Counted from the stretch's first letter, positions 11,195 through 22,176 are shown. The stretch: 64,000 bases of DNA from Hymenopus coronatus (GCA_030762935.1 CM060883.1:33441501-33505500), one strand, 5' to 3'. A program made the numbers and translations. Notes: a model not told the origin generated them from the sequence alone.

Positions 11195-12070
11195 ACTTTC
11201 TCTAGCCTCGTATGTATAATGTAGAGAAGTATTGTATTCCACCCAAAAATTCGATACCGAGATTTCACCGGAAATACTTGTTTTAGGACCCCCTATATCC
11301 ATAAAAAGCATTTACAGAAAAAGGTCGGTGTGCGTGTGTCCGTGTGTCTGTGAACACGATAACTCAAAAACCAAAACTAGATAAAATACCAAACTTGGTA
11401 TTTAAGTTTAGTATCTTCCAGGGATGAGACACGAAGATTTTGAGAAAAATCCTCGCACCCCAAACTACCCTTTACATGGAACTTTTTTCGAAAATTTTGA
11501 TTTTCTTAAAAATAGCTCTAACGATTTTGATTAAAATATCGTATATTAAATATATTTACCTGACAAATAAAATGTATATCTTGAATTTTCTAGGAATATC
11601 TTCTGAAGACCTGTTTATTCTGGATGAATTTTGCTTAATTTAGCGTAACTAGTAAACCGTAAGAGATAGACAAAAATTTACTATACAAAAAATGTAGTTT
11701 TTTTTTAAATACACAAGTTATGTCATATACATTTTTCTCGTGGAGCTTACCGTTTTCGAGGTACTCGTCGTTATTAGTTTCAGTTGTGAAGTACTTATAC
11801 TTTTCTCAGACGGGAGTGTCCGTTTTTCTTTTGTTCTACTCCTGGCCAAGAAAAGAAGCGATTTGTAATGACAATCGCGTAACGACAACTTTTAAAACAT
11901 TTGACTATTGGTTTAGCCTAGTGTATTCTCTTCCTACTTCTAAGGAACTAAGTAATAAGAACATTAAGCTAATGAGTATCTCGATTAGCAAGGCGCAGAA
12001 AGAAGAATTATCTTATGTAAGAAGTTTGTGGAACAGCTAGAGAAAGTCATATGAGTGTAGCACATAAGAT
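11195..12070 (+). mobile_element. H element, + orientation, complete, second end-type
   Basis: Left end ACTTTCTCTAGCC with the second palindrome; right end CAGCTAGAGAAAGTCATATG and the terminal hairpin ending CACATAAGA. Left CTTTCTCTAGC and right GCTAGAGAAAG are exact inverted repeats. The right third differs from the first subfamily, with extra sequence CTCCTGGCCAAGAAAAGAAG. Confidence 0.9.
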
Positions 12071-12084
12071 TTTTTGTCCTATTC

Positions 12085-12250
12085 TCCCTATGTGTGTGTG
12101 TCTGTGAACAGCATAACCAAAAAATTGAAAGTCCGTTAAAACACCAAACTCGGTATTTAAGCTCAGTATCTTTCAAAGATGCGACACTAAGATTTGCAAG
12201 ACAATCCCTCACCTCAAGACAAGAAAATTCACACGAAAAGGGTACTTTGA
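12085..12250 (+). mobile_element. H element fragment, +
   Basis: GTGTGTGTGTCTGTGAACAG microsatellite, near-palindrome CACCAAACTCGGTATTTAAG and the CGACACTAAGATTTGCAAG block. Confidence 0.7.
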
Positions 12251-12289
12251 GTTTGAGGGATTTTGTCGAATATCTTCGTATTCAATAAA

Positions 12290-12420
12290 CGTTTTATGTT
12301 TGAGATATCGTGTCCACAGACACACACGGAGTTTTTTTTTATGGATACGAGAAGGATCTAATCATGCAATTCTACTGATATCTCGGTGGCGAATGTTTGG
12401 GTGGAATGCAATACTTTACA
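12290..12420 (-). mobile_element. H element left-end fragment, -
   Basis: GAGATATCGTGTCCACAG, a short microsatellite, then GATATCTCGGTGGCGAATG and GTGGAATGCAATACTTTAC. It is truncated just before the palindrome. Confidence 0.65.
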
Positions 12421-12619
12421 AGCATTCCTGTATCTCCTAACTGGAGGCAATGGGCATCGTCACGATGTTTCCATGATCGGATTTGAATTTCTAGTTCGTA
12501 AATTCGCCACCATGGTGGCGAGGAATCAGCTCTCGCCCACAGATGGTACTGAGGACGAAATCAAGAGTTGCGGACGCGAAATGGCGGAAAATGCTGCACA
12601 GGAACCTTCTTCTTTCAAG

Positions 12620-12790
12620 GATTGGGGTTCTTTAACGTGCAAATAAACATTATAGGGGACCATCGGCTTCACTTCCCTTTCGAAGGAAGCCATTCTAAGG
12701 ATTTTTGCGTCCGAAAAAATCCATAACTCTCCGCTAGTTTGATCCTGCAATTTTGGGCTAGCATGAAAACCACGGAGAGTGACATGCACG
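12620..12790 (-). mobile_element. SINE5 fragment (minus strand)
   Basis: GGCTTCACTTCCCTTTCGAAGG and GCGTCCGAAAAAATCC match the copies at 58,085 and 62,957. The tRNA-like head near 12,780 is degenerate. The unassigned block just upstream (12,421-12,620) carries an open frame of no recognisable family. Confidence 0.6.
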
Positions 12791-12825
12791 AAGTAGTGAA
12801 AATCAAAAGTTTACATCCATATACA

Positions 12826-12827
<2 letters not shown>

Positions 12828-12860
<33 letters not shown>
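12828..12860. repeat. (TA)n microsatellite
   Basis: About 16 TA units in otherwise unassigned DNA. Confidence 0.9.
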
Positions 12861-12862
<2 letters not shown>

Positions 12863-13500
12863 CAATATAATAGTGGGTAGAAAATTCGTGTGATTCTTAT
12901 CACCGAGCAACAAGGCGCTCTTACAAAGTCAGGGGTTACAGTCCATTTGTAAGGAATGCATGGCTTTCAGTTGGAATCGGATGTAAACAGGGATTAATTT
13001 CTGGAGATGTAAGAACCGGTTCGATGCGTTTATTTATGGACGAGGTGATGTTTCATCTTTTTCTTAGCTAGTGGCGCCAATGACTGAGTTCTCGTTTTGG
13101 TCTTGTTCCATTCGCTGGCGCAAATGCCTTCTTGTGCGGTTGTGGTTGAAGACTGATGACCCCTAATAGAGCTCCGGGGTATGAAGCAAGAAATCCTGTT
13201 CATTATTACCTCGTATGAAGTCAGCAACAATATCATTATTTACCGCGCTGTAATCTTGTGTAACACACACTTTACTCCTTGTTCAATAGATAATAAAAAG
13301 TTTACACAGCTTAAGGTACAGAAATCCAACGGCTTCCTGTCCAATTTTTCATAAACAAGATTCTATCGCCTAACTCATGTTGGAGCTCAATTACGATTCT
13401 CTATGGTAAACAATGGAATAACTACTCTTCGACTTAGCTGTGCCTGTGGTTGAAGTGCGATGCTAAATCAGATCTGGTGAACTAAGAACACAACGGAAAT
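12861..13500. other. Unassigned low-repeat stretch
   Basis: No motif recognised. The 68-residue minus-strand frame at 13,030-13,236 does not resemble a known domain. Confidence 0.35.
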
Positions 13501-13509
13501 AACAAATCA

Positions 13510-13800
13510 TCAGCCCAGCACGGGCCGAGTTAGACCATTCGCCTCTCGCCAAGTCGTCCCGGGTTCGATCCCCGGCGACCGCATTTTGGATTTGTGGTAG
13601 ACAAAAAGGCGCAGAGGGCAGGTTTCCTCCGGGTTATCCGGTTTCTCCCGCCATCGTATTCCACCATTCCACCGAACTCCATATTTATTCCACTTATCAT
13701 CAGCAGATCTGGGAAGTTTGTACCGATTTCATTATACAGAGTAAAAGCGGCCTGGGTTGGTAATACCATGCAGCGCTACTTACGTGAGCAAAGGTCAACA
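13510..13800 (+). mobile_element. SINE4 copy, +
   Basis: Head GGGCCGAGTTAGACCATTCG, B box GGTTCGATCCCC, body TTCCTCCGGGTTATCCGG and CCATCGTATTCCACC, then a poorly matching 3' part from about 13,700. The 79-residue minus-strand frame is a shadow of it. Confidence 0.75.
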
Positions 13801-14170
13801 TAGAGTGCAACCCATTACTGCAAAATAGTTATCACTGCATAGCACAGAACCACTTCGTTAGGAAGGAAGGCGTTCCAATAACCTCTTTGTTTTGCTCAAA
13901 TGTGAGCAAAATAATTTGTTTTACAACCATTGTAAGTTTTCTAGTACACTTATATAAGTACTTATTCAGAAACTGATGACAGTTCTAGTAAACAAACTAT
14001 CAGACGTCTAATAACAGAACAGCTTCACAGAAGCATATTATTGATTGCAAATTTGTTCAGAAAGTTACCCACTGTTATAGTCCATAGGTATGGAGTTGAA
14101 CTGAATCTGTGCGGCATGTAGAAAAACTGCCAAGACGGATTTACTAATCCACGAGCATCTTACCTCAAAT
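13801..14170. other. Unassigned stretch upstream of hAT remnant
   Basis: No gene recognised. It may be untranslated or decayed sequence of the hAT element that follows, but no TIR or 8-bp duplication was found by eye. Confidence 0.3.
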
Positions 14171-14174
14171 AAAG

Positions 14175-14381
14175 ATGAAAACAAAAAGTGTAAATCAAAA
14201 GAATGCAGGGTTCAGTGTGATGCATCGCATACAAACTGCACTTTTAGATCCCTACAAATGCTATTTGCTTGCTGATACTGATACATTATGCAAAGTAGAA
14301 CGAACTTTTTCGCATTACAAATATTGTTTGTCGGAACGGAGAATAAGATTTTCATTTGAAAGGCTTCAAAAGTACATATAG
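14175..14381 (+). pseudogene. hAT transposase C-terminal remnant
   Basis: A 68-codon open frame ends LCKVERTFSHYKYCLSERR followed by IRFSFERLQKYI. This matches the pattern of the hAT C-terminal dimerisation region (VER.FS.YK..LS..R..F..E.L.K). The catalytic core and BED finger are absent. The N-terminal half of the frame is less clear. It is either a terminal scrap of a transposon or, less likely, the last exon of a domesticated hAT-derived gene. Confidence 0.5.
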
Positions 14382-14774
14382 TTTTCAGTAATATGGCTGT
14401 AGATGACTAAAGATTTAGTTAATTTCTGTTTTCGTGTTTATCTGGTAAGAGTCTGAAGATATTTAAAAACTTAATTTTAATGTTTTAATATTATTTTACA
14501 TTTGATCAGTAAATATTACAATTCGTGTTACTTGGGTGTTTTCATAATGTACATATGTAAAGAAGGAAATCAGAGTCAACCTTATATATGTAAAAATTTA
14601 TATGTTGTACATAAGTAATGATCTAAATAGATGTGCTTTTACGAATGGCTCAGTACTGTTTACTTGATGACAAGTTTTTTTACCTCTCCCACCTGCGTTC
14701 TTAACAATGACTTGTTTTGATGCGGCGAGATGGTCGTGGCAACCTATATACGGAACGACGAAAGGTACGAACTT

Positions 14775-14840
14775 CCTAGCTCTGATCGTCAGTGTCATCG
14801 CCTGCGGTGCCATTAGTAGTAAAAGCGGGCATTAAACTTA
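14775..14840 (+). mobile_element. SINE4 3' end fragment, +
   Basis: GATCGTCAGTGTCATCGCC, then TGCGGTGCCATTAGTAG and AAAGCGGGCATTAAACTT. Only the terminal 65 bases remain. The H copy at 14,849 sits in its A-tail. Confidence 0.75.
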
Positions 14841-14848
14841 AAAAAAAT

Positions 14849-15680
14849 CTGATGTGTTCCATTCACATGACTTTCTCTACATCTCTGCAACAAATTAATG
14901 TTAAAAAAGCTTATGCTTCTATTTACTTCATGCTAATCGAGAAAAATTTTACTCTTATTACTCGCTTCCTTGTATATGGAAGGGAAATAAGGGAGTACCA
15001 TAGGTTAAAGTGATAGTCAAAACCTGGTTGCTATGTCACTGAAGTTCCTTTGTTTTAATGGACAAGAGTTGACAAATTCCTGTATGAGAAAAGTATAAGT
15101 TTTTAAAGCTGAAACCAATAACAAGGAATATCTCAAAAACGATCAACTCCACGAAAAAAATGTATATAACACAAATTGTGTGTTTTGTGGTGATCTACAT
15201 TTTTTTTGCAGTCAGTTTTTGTCTATCTCTTACGGTTTATCAGTTATGCAAAATTAAATAAAAAATCACCCAGAATAAAGAGGTCTTCAGAGGCTATTCC
15301 CAAAAAATTCAAGATATACATTTTATTTGGTATGTACTCGTAAATATCTGTAATATACGGGATTTTAATCAAATTTGTTAGAGCCATTTTTTAGAAAATC
15401 AAAATTTTCGAAAAAAGTTACATGTAAAGGGTAGTTTGGGGTGGGGGAATTTTCTTGAAAATCTTCGTGTCGCATCCCTGGAAGAATCCAAACTTAAATA
15501 CCAAGTTTGGATTTTAACGGTCTTTTCGTTTTTGAGATATGCTGCCCTCAGGCACACAAACGGACATGTTTCTAAAAATGCTTTTTTTTTGGATTTCCGG
15601 TGAAATCTCGGTATCGAATTTTTGGGTGTAATACAATACCTTCTCTATACACTATGTACATAGTACGTATAGAGAAAATA
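14849..15680 (-). mobile_element. H element, - orientation, complete
   Basis: Both ends intact: ATGTG/CACAT hairpin at 14,851-14,869 and CTATGTACATAGTACG...ATAGAGAAAATAAAA at the far end. It is inserted in an A-run at the end of a SINE. The microsatellite is short (CACACAAACGGACATG). Confidence 0.9.
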
Positions 15681-15684
15681 AAAA

Positions 15685-15740
15685 AGGCCGTATCTGCTTC
15701 ACATTCAAGAGGTCGGCAGTTCGAATCTTGCTTAAGGTGA
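15685..15740 (+). mobile_element. tRNA-like fragment
   Basis: TTCACATTCAAGAGGTCGG and B box GCAGTTCGAATCTTG look like the anticodon and T arms of a tRNA-derived SINE head. The 5' part is replaced by the H element end. Confidence 0.5.
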
Positions 15741-16130
15741 ATTACCCGTATAAGCTGCTTTACGAGGTGTAATGAGGTAGTAAAGAATGAGCTGTAATAC
15801 ATGTGTGTGGAGAAACAAGCTTATGAGTTATTATCTGGTACAAGTCAAAGGGCATGCAGTGGGTGGGCATGTTTCGTAACTTTAAGGGGAATTATACATC
15901 AGGTGATTCAAAAAAGTTGTCCACGTACATGAGTTTTCAAATAAAAGTACCAAGTTATTACTTTAGTTGCGCTCGAAACTTTATTGGCCACCAATATGCA
16001 TAAAATATTGTACATAAAAACTTGAGTAAATAAAGGCCAAGTACTCATTCTGGCGGTCACGTTAAGTGCAATTCTTAACTCACTTTGTTATTCTGTGCTT
16101 CTGGACAGGGCATACTCTTTCCCTGATCTT
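15741..16130. other. Unassigned stretch with possible solo mariner end
   Basis: CAGGTGATTCAAAAAAGTTG at 15,902 resembles a mariner-type terminus (CAGGGTGATTCAAAA). No matching opposite end or TA flank was found, so I do not call an element. Confidence 0.3.
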
Positions 16131-16131
16131 T

Positions 16132-16675
16132 ACTTTCTCTACACGTATTATGTAAATAGTGTATAGAAAAGGTATTGTAATGCATTAAAAAATTCGATAC
16201 CGAGATTTCACCTCAATCCAAAAAAAAAAAAAAAAAAAAGCATTTTTAGAAACATTCCGTGTGTGTATTTGTCTGTGTGTATGTGTGGGCAGCATAGCTC
16301 AAAAACGAAGGGTCCATTAAATACCAAACTTGGTATTTAGGTTTAGTATCGTCCAAGAATGCGACATGAACATTTTCAAGAAAACCCCCCACACCACAAA
16401 CTACCCTTTTCTCAAAAATAGCTCTAATGATTTTGATTAAAATCAGAGAAGCGATTTGTAATGACAATCGCATAACGACAGCCTTTAAAACATTTGACTA
16501 TCGTTTAGCCTAGTGTATTCCCTTATTTTCTTCCTACTTATAAGGAACTAAGTAATAATAACATTGTGCTAATGAATATCTCGAATAGCAAGGTGCAGAA
16601 AGAAGAATAATCTTATGTAAGAAGTTTGTAGAAGAGCTAGAGAAAGTCATGTGAGTGTAACACAGCAGATTTTTT
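16132..16675 (+). mobile_element. H element, +, internally deleted chimera of end types
   Basis: The left end is the first type (CTTTCTCTACACGTATTATG). The right end is the second type (GAGCTAGAGAAAGTCATGTG, GTGTAACACAGCAGA). About 300 bp of body is missing between GATTAAAATCAGAG and the right block. The junction implies recombination between subfamilies. Confidence 0.8.
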
Positions 16676-16677
16676 CC

Positions 16678-16832
16678 CTTCGCTTACAAGGAACTAAGTA
16701 ATAAGGCCGTTTCTGCTAATGTTTATCTCTTTAGTATGAAGAGATAGAAGAATACGCTTAATTAGCAAGCATTTGTTACAGAGATGTAGAGAAGATCATG
16801 TGATTGGAATACATCAGATTTTTTTTTAATTT
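16678..16832 (+). mobile_element. H element right-end fragment, +
   Basis: CAAGGAACTAAGTAATAAGG through GATGTAGAGAAGATCATGTG and GAATACATCAGATTTT. Only the right 150 bp remain. Confidence 0.75.
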
Positions 16833-17195
16833 CTCTGTGGTAGATTATAACAGAACCGCTTTTATGGTCTCTATAGTTCGCAATTTATTCTTGAATTAGC
16901 TGCATATATTACACGGATAGCAAATTAACCTATGTTTAACAGGTTCGCCAACGCAAACCCAAGCCGACCAACAAAATAGATGAATAAAACTATTCTCGAA
17001 GCTTACTTATTCAAAACGATCTCAATTTGTATTGAATTTAACATGTGAAACGCGGATCATATAGAAATGGAATTGGAGTGGTATCGATTTCAATTCCCCA
17101 TGGAAACGTGTTAATGGAAATTGCCATTTATTTTCTTTTGTTTGTGTATTTATGCGCAGCTTAAGGGGACAAGGTACTCTGAAATGGTAACAAAT
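16833..17195. other. Unassigned stretch between H copies
   Basis: AT-rich, no repeat match inside the window and no coding signal. Confidence 0.35.
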
Positions 17196-18060
17196 CTGAT
17201 GTGTTCCATTCACATGACTTTCTCTACATCTCTGAAATAAATTATTGTTAAAAAGTTTATGCTTCTATTTACTTCATGCTAAGCGAGAAAAAAAAAAACT
17301 AGCAGAGATAGTCTTATTACTTGCTTCCTTAAAATTAGAAGCGAAATAAGGGGGTACCATTGGTTAAAGTGATAATCAAAAGCTGGTTGCTATGTGACTG
17401 AAGTTCCTTTGTTTGTATGGACAGGAGTTGACAAATTCCTGTATGAGAAAAGTATAAGTTTTTAAAGCTGAAACCAATAACAAGAAATATCTAAAAAACG
17501 ATCAACTCCACGACAAAAATGTATGTAACATAAATTGTGTGTTTTATCGTGCTTTACATTTTTTGTGTTGTAACTTTTTGTCCATCTCTTAGCAGTTATG
17601 CAAAATTAAGTAAAATTCGTCCAGAATAAAGTAGTCCTCAGGGGCTATTCTCAGAAAATTCAAGATATACATTTTATTTGTCCGGTGAATATCTTTAACA
17701 TACGGTATTCTAATCAAAATCGTTAGAGTCATTTTTAAGAAAATAAAAATTTTGAAAAAAAGTTCCATGTAAAGAGTAGTTGGGGGTGGTGAGATTTTTC
17801 TCAAAATCTTCGTGCCGTATTCCTGGAAGACACTAAACTTAAATACCAAGTTTGGTATTTTACCGACTTTTCGTTTTTGAGTTTATCGTGTTCACAGACA
17901 CGGACACACACACATAAGGATCTTTTTCTGAAAATGCTGTTTTTGGTTACAGGGGACCCTAAAACATATATTTCCGGTGAAATCTCGGTATCGAATTTTT
18001 GGGTGGAGTGCAATACCTTCTCTATATAATATGTTTATAGTACGTGTAGAGATAGTAAAA
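17196..18060 (-). mobile_element. H element, - orientation, complete
   Basis: Full hairpin end, body, microsatellite (GGACACACACACATAAGG) and palindrome end with slightly mutated arms (CTATATAATATGTTTATAG). A-run length differences explain the open frames seen on the minus strand. Confidence 0.9.
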
Positions 18061-18262
18061 AATAACAGTTTGTGTTTTAGACACTAATAATACCTCTGTT
18101 ATTTCTAATTTCAGAAAATGTATATTGGGGGGGGGGAGGTTAAGAGGATTAGATCTAGTCTGTATTTCTTTAAAGCTAATATGCAATATCCCTTTTTAGA
18201 ACTTTTTGTATCTTTAAATTAAGTTTTCTCAAAACAACATTTTTGTATACTTATGTACTATA

Positions 18263-18320
18263 CCGCCTGTGGTGCCATAAGTAGTTAAAGCGAGCGTTAA
18301 ACACTACCAAAAAAAAATAC
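18263..18320 (+). mobile_element. SINE4 3' end fragment, +
   Basis: CGCCTGTGGTGCCATAAGTAG and AAGCGAGCGTTAAACACTAC followed by an A-run tail. Confidence 0.75.
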
Positions 18321-18836
18321 AAAAAAAAACTTATGAGCTTAGGTACTATGAGAGATCATATTATGAAAGTAACAACTACATTACAAATTTTTCACATTTT
18401 TATTTTTTTGAACCTGCAAATATATTTCTTTCTTTAATTTCTACTGAAATTAAATCATAGCTAAAAATTAAGGTTCAGAAGATAGCTGATTATATTCAGA
18501 ACGAGCATGCAAAAGTGTGATTATGTATTGCAAGCAGTATCAGAGAAAAAGGTGCTTGAATTAACATGTTTTAAACCTAAATTTATTACTTTTCTGCTGA
18601 ATGAAATACTTTTTATAGACTCAACCACATAAGCTATTAATTCAACAACCATTTGGAATAATTTTCATGATTCATAGAATAATTCATAAAAATTTCTGGG
18701 AAAACAATTGAATACTTTAAGAGCATGGCAATTCAACTCACTTAAGGTGTAATTTCCGTAGGTTCAAACTACCTTGTCTCCTTAATTTGTAACTTCGTGT
18801 TTCATACTGCTGTTGCTCAGCAAAAATTTCATGTAG
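18321..18836. other. Unassigned AT-rich stretch upstream of mariner
   Basis: Nothing recognised apart from a weak match near 18,740-18,770 (CACTTAAGGTGTAATTTCCG) to the SINE scrap at 15,730-15,745. Confidence 0.3.
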
Positions 18837-18838
18837 TA

Positions 18839-19513
18839 CAGAGTGATTTAAGTAGAACTGACACATTTCTTTCTTTAATTATTCCGTTGGAAATTCATTC
18901 AATGGCCCAATTTTAGCACCAAATTAAGCATAATGTTCTGGAGTTTCGATTCCTTGTCACTAGATGCGCAGATGTTTATGTTTTATTCCTAATTGCATTG
19001 TTGGCAGCCGTTTCCACATTTTGTTCTTGTATTCAATGTAAAAATGCAGTATGATGTAGAGCTGAGTCAAGGATATTTTCAGCAAGATGACGCTACATGC
19101 CACACATCAAATGAATCCATGAACCTAATTGCAAGTTTCTTTGACGACCGGATAATTTCCAGGAACCTGTGGCCACCGAGATCTCCGGATTTGACATCGC
19201 CGGACTTCTTTGTATGGGGTTACTTAAAAGACGAGGTTTACGCCACACCTCCCCAGACATTGGACGATCTGAAGCACATCACAAAGGAGATTCAAGCTAT
19301 TGACAACAGAGTCCTCCAACGAGTGGCCAGTAGCATGGAACGACGTGTTGAGTTGTGTATTATGTAGGATTGAGGACATTTTCAACATTTGCTATAGAGG
19401 TAAATAATCTCCGAAAATTCCTCTACACTTTCGGTATAATAAGTTGTCACTAGCATAACACGTTTTAAAACAATTAATTAAAGAAATGTGTCAACTCTAT
19501 ATAAATCACCCTC
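18839..19513 (+). mobile_element. Internally deleted mariner-superfamily element with TIRs and TA duplication
   Basis: The left terminus CAGAGTGATTTAAGTAGA and the right terminus, read on the minus strand, GAGGGTGATTTATATAGA are imperfect inverted repeats. They continue as TGACACATTTCTT over about 40 bp. TA dinucleotides flank both ends (18,837-18,838 and 19,514-19,515), as expected for Tc1/mariner insertion. At 675 bp it is about half the usual length, and only the C-terminal half of the transposase remains. Confidence 0.8.
18993..19367 (+). pseudogene. Mariner-superfamily transposase, C-terminal half
   Basis: The frame carries FQQDDATCHTSNESMN and then LWPPRSPDLTSPDFFVWGY. This is the second catalytic Asp (QQD) and the third acidic residue (SPDF) of the DDE/D domain, with 38 residues between them by my count. 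That is more than the 34 of classical mariners. The C-terminus (LQRVASSMERRVELCIM) is typical. The first catalytic Asp and the whole DNA-binding region are missing. The apparent ATG at 18,993 starts in noncoding DNA, and translated similarity begins about residue 24. A stop interrupts the usual C-terminal GHFQHL, which is still readable just downstream. Confidence 0.8.
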
Positions 19514-19515
19514 TA

Positions 19516-20190
19516 TATATGTTTTATTAAATGGTGTTTTAAAAAAAAGTATTTGGCAAAGAATTTTGACACATATCATTTACCAGCCTAAGAGAAGCTG
19601 TGCGATGAATGATTGTGGTTTCATCTGGAGTGTAATATATTTACGAATCTAGAAGACATGGAAATCTTGTGCTCTCATTCGTTAAGTGAAACAGCTTAGG
19701 AAACAAGAAGTGTAGCCCGATAACTAAAAAAAGATAAGCATAAAGAGACTCTCGTGGAATGCCCAGAAAACAAAAAAGAAGCGTAATGATTATGATCTGG
19801 TGCGTGCCTCGGGTTGAGTACGGTACCTGAGAGTTTCCTGAACTTTCTTTTGTCCGTCCTTCACCTTGTCCGTTGACCAGCTGCAGTGCCACACACAATC
19901 AGACGTACAGTGTATTTCCATAACTCTCCGCAGCTTGACACGGCGCTATGGCTTTGTTTCTCAATGTGGGACCGGAACAATTGAAAAGCGCCATTCAAAG
20001 ACTGTGACTAAATCCTTCATATTGTAGAAGGAAATTTCTGTCAGTGCGAATGCTTTAATCTCGATGGGTTGTTCGCAATCTTCATAGCTCTTTAGAGAAT
20101 TCCTTAAGGAACGTTTAGGTACTTCACCAAGTAATTAGGAAACCTCGTAACTGCTTTTTATGGTGAGTGAAATACTGCAGTCATTTATTA
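19516..20190. other. Unassigned stretch
   Basis: Moderate complexity, no recognised repeat or domain. The 85-residue minus-strand frame at 19,641-19,898 is not convincing. Confidence 0.3.
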
Positions 20191-20199
20191 CAGACCTCA

Positions 20200-20340
20200 G
20201 ATTTGTTTTTGTGCTCATTTCTATAGCCCCAAACTCTGATTTCCAGACTCTATGGATGTATCGAATAATCCTAGTTAAAGAAAAATTCCTACCCCCGGCC
20301 GGAAATCAAACCCGGGACGCTGACCACCTGGCCACGGATT
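20200..20340 (-). mobile_element. SINE3 copy (minus strand)
   Basis: Minus-strand B-box-like GGGTTTGATTTCCGG and head GAATCCGTGGCCAGGTGGTC. The body on the plus strand includes TAGTTAAAGAAAAATTCC, shared with 40,700-40,860 (AATTAAAGAAAAATGCC). Confidence 0.65.
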
Positions 20341-20755
20341 CCTAAGTACTTAAATACTTAAAAACCTATTTTAGGCACATAAATGTTCTCTGAAATTAGA
20401 AAAATGGATACTAAGGATATAGTTTTGGACATCTAAAAGCCCTTTCTATAAGTTAAGTTAAATATCTGACCACCCTTCAAGCCTCGGATTCTTAGGTACT
20501 TCAAAATCTATTTTAGGCACATAAATGTTCTCTAAAATCAGAAAAATGGACATTAAGGATATAGTTTTGGGCATCTAAAAACCCTTTCCATAAGTTAGAT
20601 TAAATATCTGACCAACCGTCAAGCCTCGGATTCAGGTACCTCAAAACCTATTTTAGGCACATAAAATACCCTATAAAATTAGAAAAATGAAAATTAAAGA
20701 TATAGTGTTGGGCATCTAAAAGCACTTTCCATAAGTTAAAATAAATATCTGATGA
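20336..20755. repeat. Three-unit tandem repeat, period about 142-150 bp
   Basis: Units start at CGGATTC near 20,335, 20,485 and 20,627. Each contains CTATTTTAGGCACATAAA, AAAATGGA, GGATATAGTTTTGG and AAATATCTGA. The first unit has about 8-10 extra bases. The array starts exactly at the SINE3 head and ends about 30 bp before an H copy. Confidence 0.85.
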
Positions 20756-20785
20756 TATGTATCTAAAATGTATTTATAAAAAAAT

Positions 20786-21150
20786 CTGATGTGTTCCATT
20801 CATATGATTTTCTCTACATATCTGCAATAAATTAATGTTACAAAGCCTATACTTCTATTTACTTCATACTAATCGATTGGCGGGATTTTTCTCAAAATCT
20901 TCGTGTCGCATCCCTGGAAGATACTAAACTTAAATACCAAGTTTGGTATTTTACCGACTTTTCGTTTTTGGGTTATCGTGTTCACAGACACACGGACACA
21001 CACACCGGACCTTTTTCTGAAAATACTTTTTTTTTAGATACAGGGGACCCTAAAACATATATTTTCGGTGAAATCTCGGTATCGAATTTTTTGGTGGAGT
21101 GCAATACCTTCTCAATACGCTGTGTACATAGCCCGTATAGAGAAAGTAAA
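20786..21150 (-). mobile_element. H element, -, large internal deletion
   Basis: Both ends are present (ATGTG/CATAT hairpin; CGTATAGAGAAAGTAAAA). About 450 bp are missing between TTCATACTAATCGA and GGGATTTTTCTC. It is a 365-bp derivative. Confidence 0.85.
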
Positions 21151-21154
21151 AATC

Positions 21155-21297
21155 GAAAAATGTTCCATACAGAACGTATGGGGTACGGAATATTTCTTCT
21201 TCTTCTTTTTCTTCTTCTTTTCTTTGAAAATCTTCGCTTGTCGCAAATTTGGAAGACATTAAACTAAACATTAATACTAAGTTTTGTATTTATCTGA
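21155..21297 (-). mobile_element. H element interior fragment, -, with TTC expansion
   Basis: GGAATATT is followed by a (TTC)n tract, then GAAAATCTTCGCTTGTCGC and GGAAGACATTAAACTAAA. The usual GGGGGGATTTT tract of H is replaced by the TTC repeat. Confidence 0.65.
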
Positions 21298-21304
21298 GTT
21301 TTAC

Positions 21305-22176
21305 TTTCTCTACACATACTATGTGCATAGTGTATGGAGAAGGTATTGTAATTCACCCAAAAATTCGATACCGAGATTTCACCGGAAATACATGTTTTGA
21401 GACCCCCTGAATGCAAAAAAGTATTTTTAGAAAAATGTTCGTGTGTCTGTGTATGTGTGTGTGTGTGTGTCTGTGGGCAGCATAGCTCAAAACGAAAAGA
21501 CCGTTAAATACCAAACTTTTTTTAAGTTTGGTATCTTCCAAGGATGCGACTTGAAGATTTTCAAGAAAATCCCCCCACCCCAAACTACCCTTTACAAGGA
21601 AAAAATGTTTAACATTTTGTTTTTCTTAAAAATGGTTCTAATAATTTTGATTAAAATACCACATATTAAAGTCAATAATATCATAAATAACGTGTATATC
21701 TTGAATTTCTGGGAATAGCCTCTGAAGGCTACTTTATTCTGAATGAATGTACGGAATTTTGCATAACTGCTAAGCCGTAAGAGATGGACAAAAACTCACC
21801 ACGCAAAAAATATAGAACATGTTAAAACACACAATTTATGTTACGTACATTTTTTGTGGAGTTGATCGTTTTTGAGATATTCATTGTTTTTGGTTTTAGC
21901 TTTTAATATCCTACACTTTTCTCATACAGGAATTTGTCAACTGCTGTCCATACAAACAAAGGAACTTCAGTCAAATAGCAACAGCTTTTGACGAGCAATT
22001 TAACCTATGGTACCTACTCCCTTGTTTCGTTTCTACTTACAAGGAAGCAAGTAATAGGATTATTCCTGCTAAGTTTTTCTCGATTAGCATAAAATAAATG
22101 GAAGCATAGACTTTTTAACAATAATTTGTTGCAGTGATGTGGAGAAAGTCATGTGAATGGAGGACATAAGATTTTT
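21305..22176 (+). mobile_element. H element, + orientation, complete
   Basis: ACTTTCTCTACACATACTATG palindrome, microsatellite GTGTGTGTGTGTGTCTG, body, right end GGAGAAAGTCATGTGAATGG and terminal hairpin with one mismatch (GGACAT). Confidence 0.9.

Noticed and set aside
15899..16010. Complete mariner element starting CAGGTGATTCAAAAAAGTTG
   Set aside because: No matching inverted end, TA duplication or transposase was found nearby; only a terminus-like string is present.
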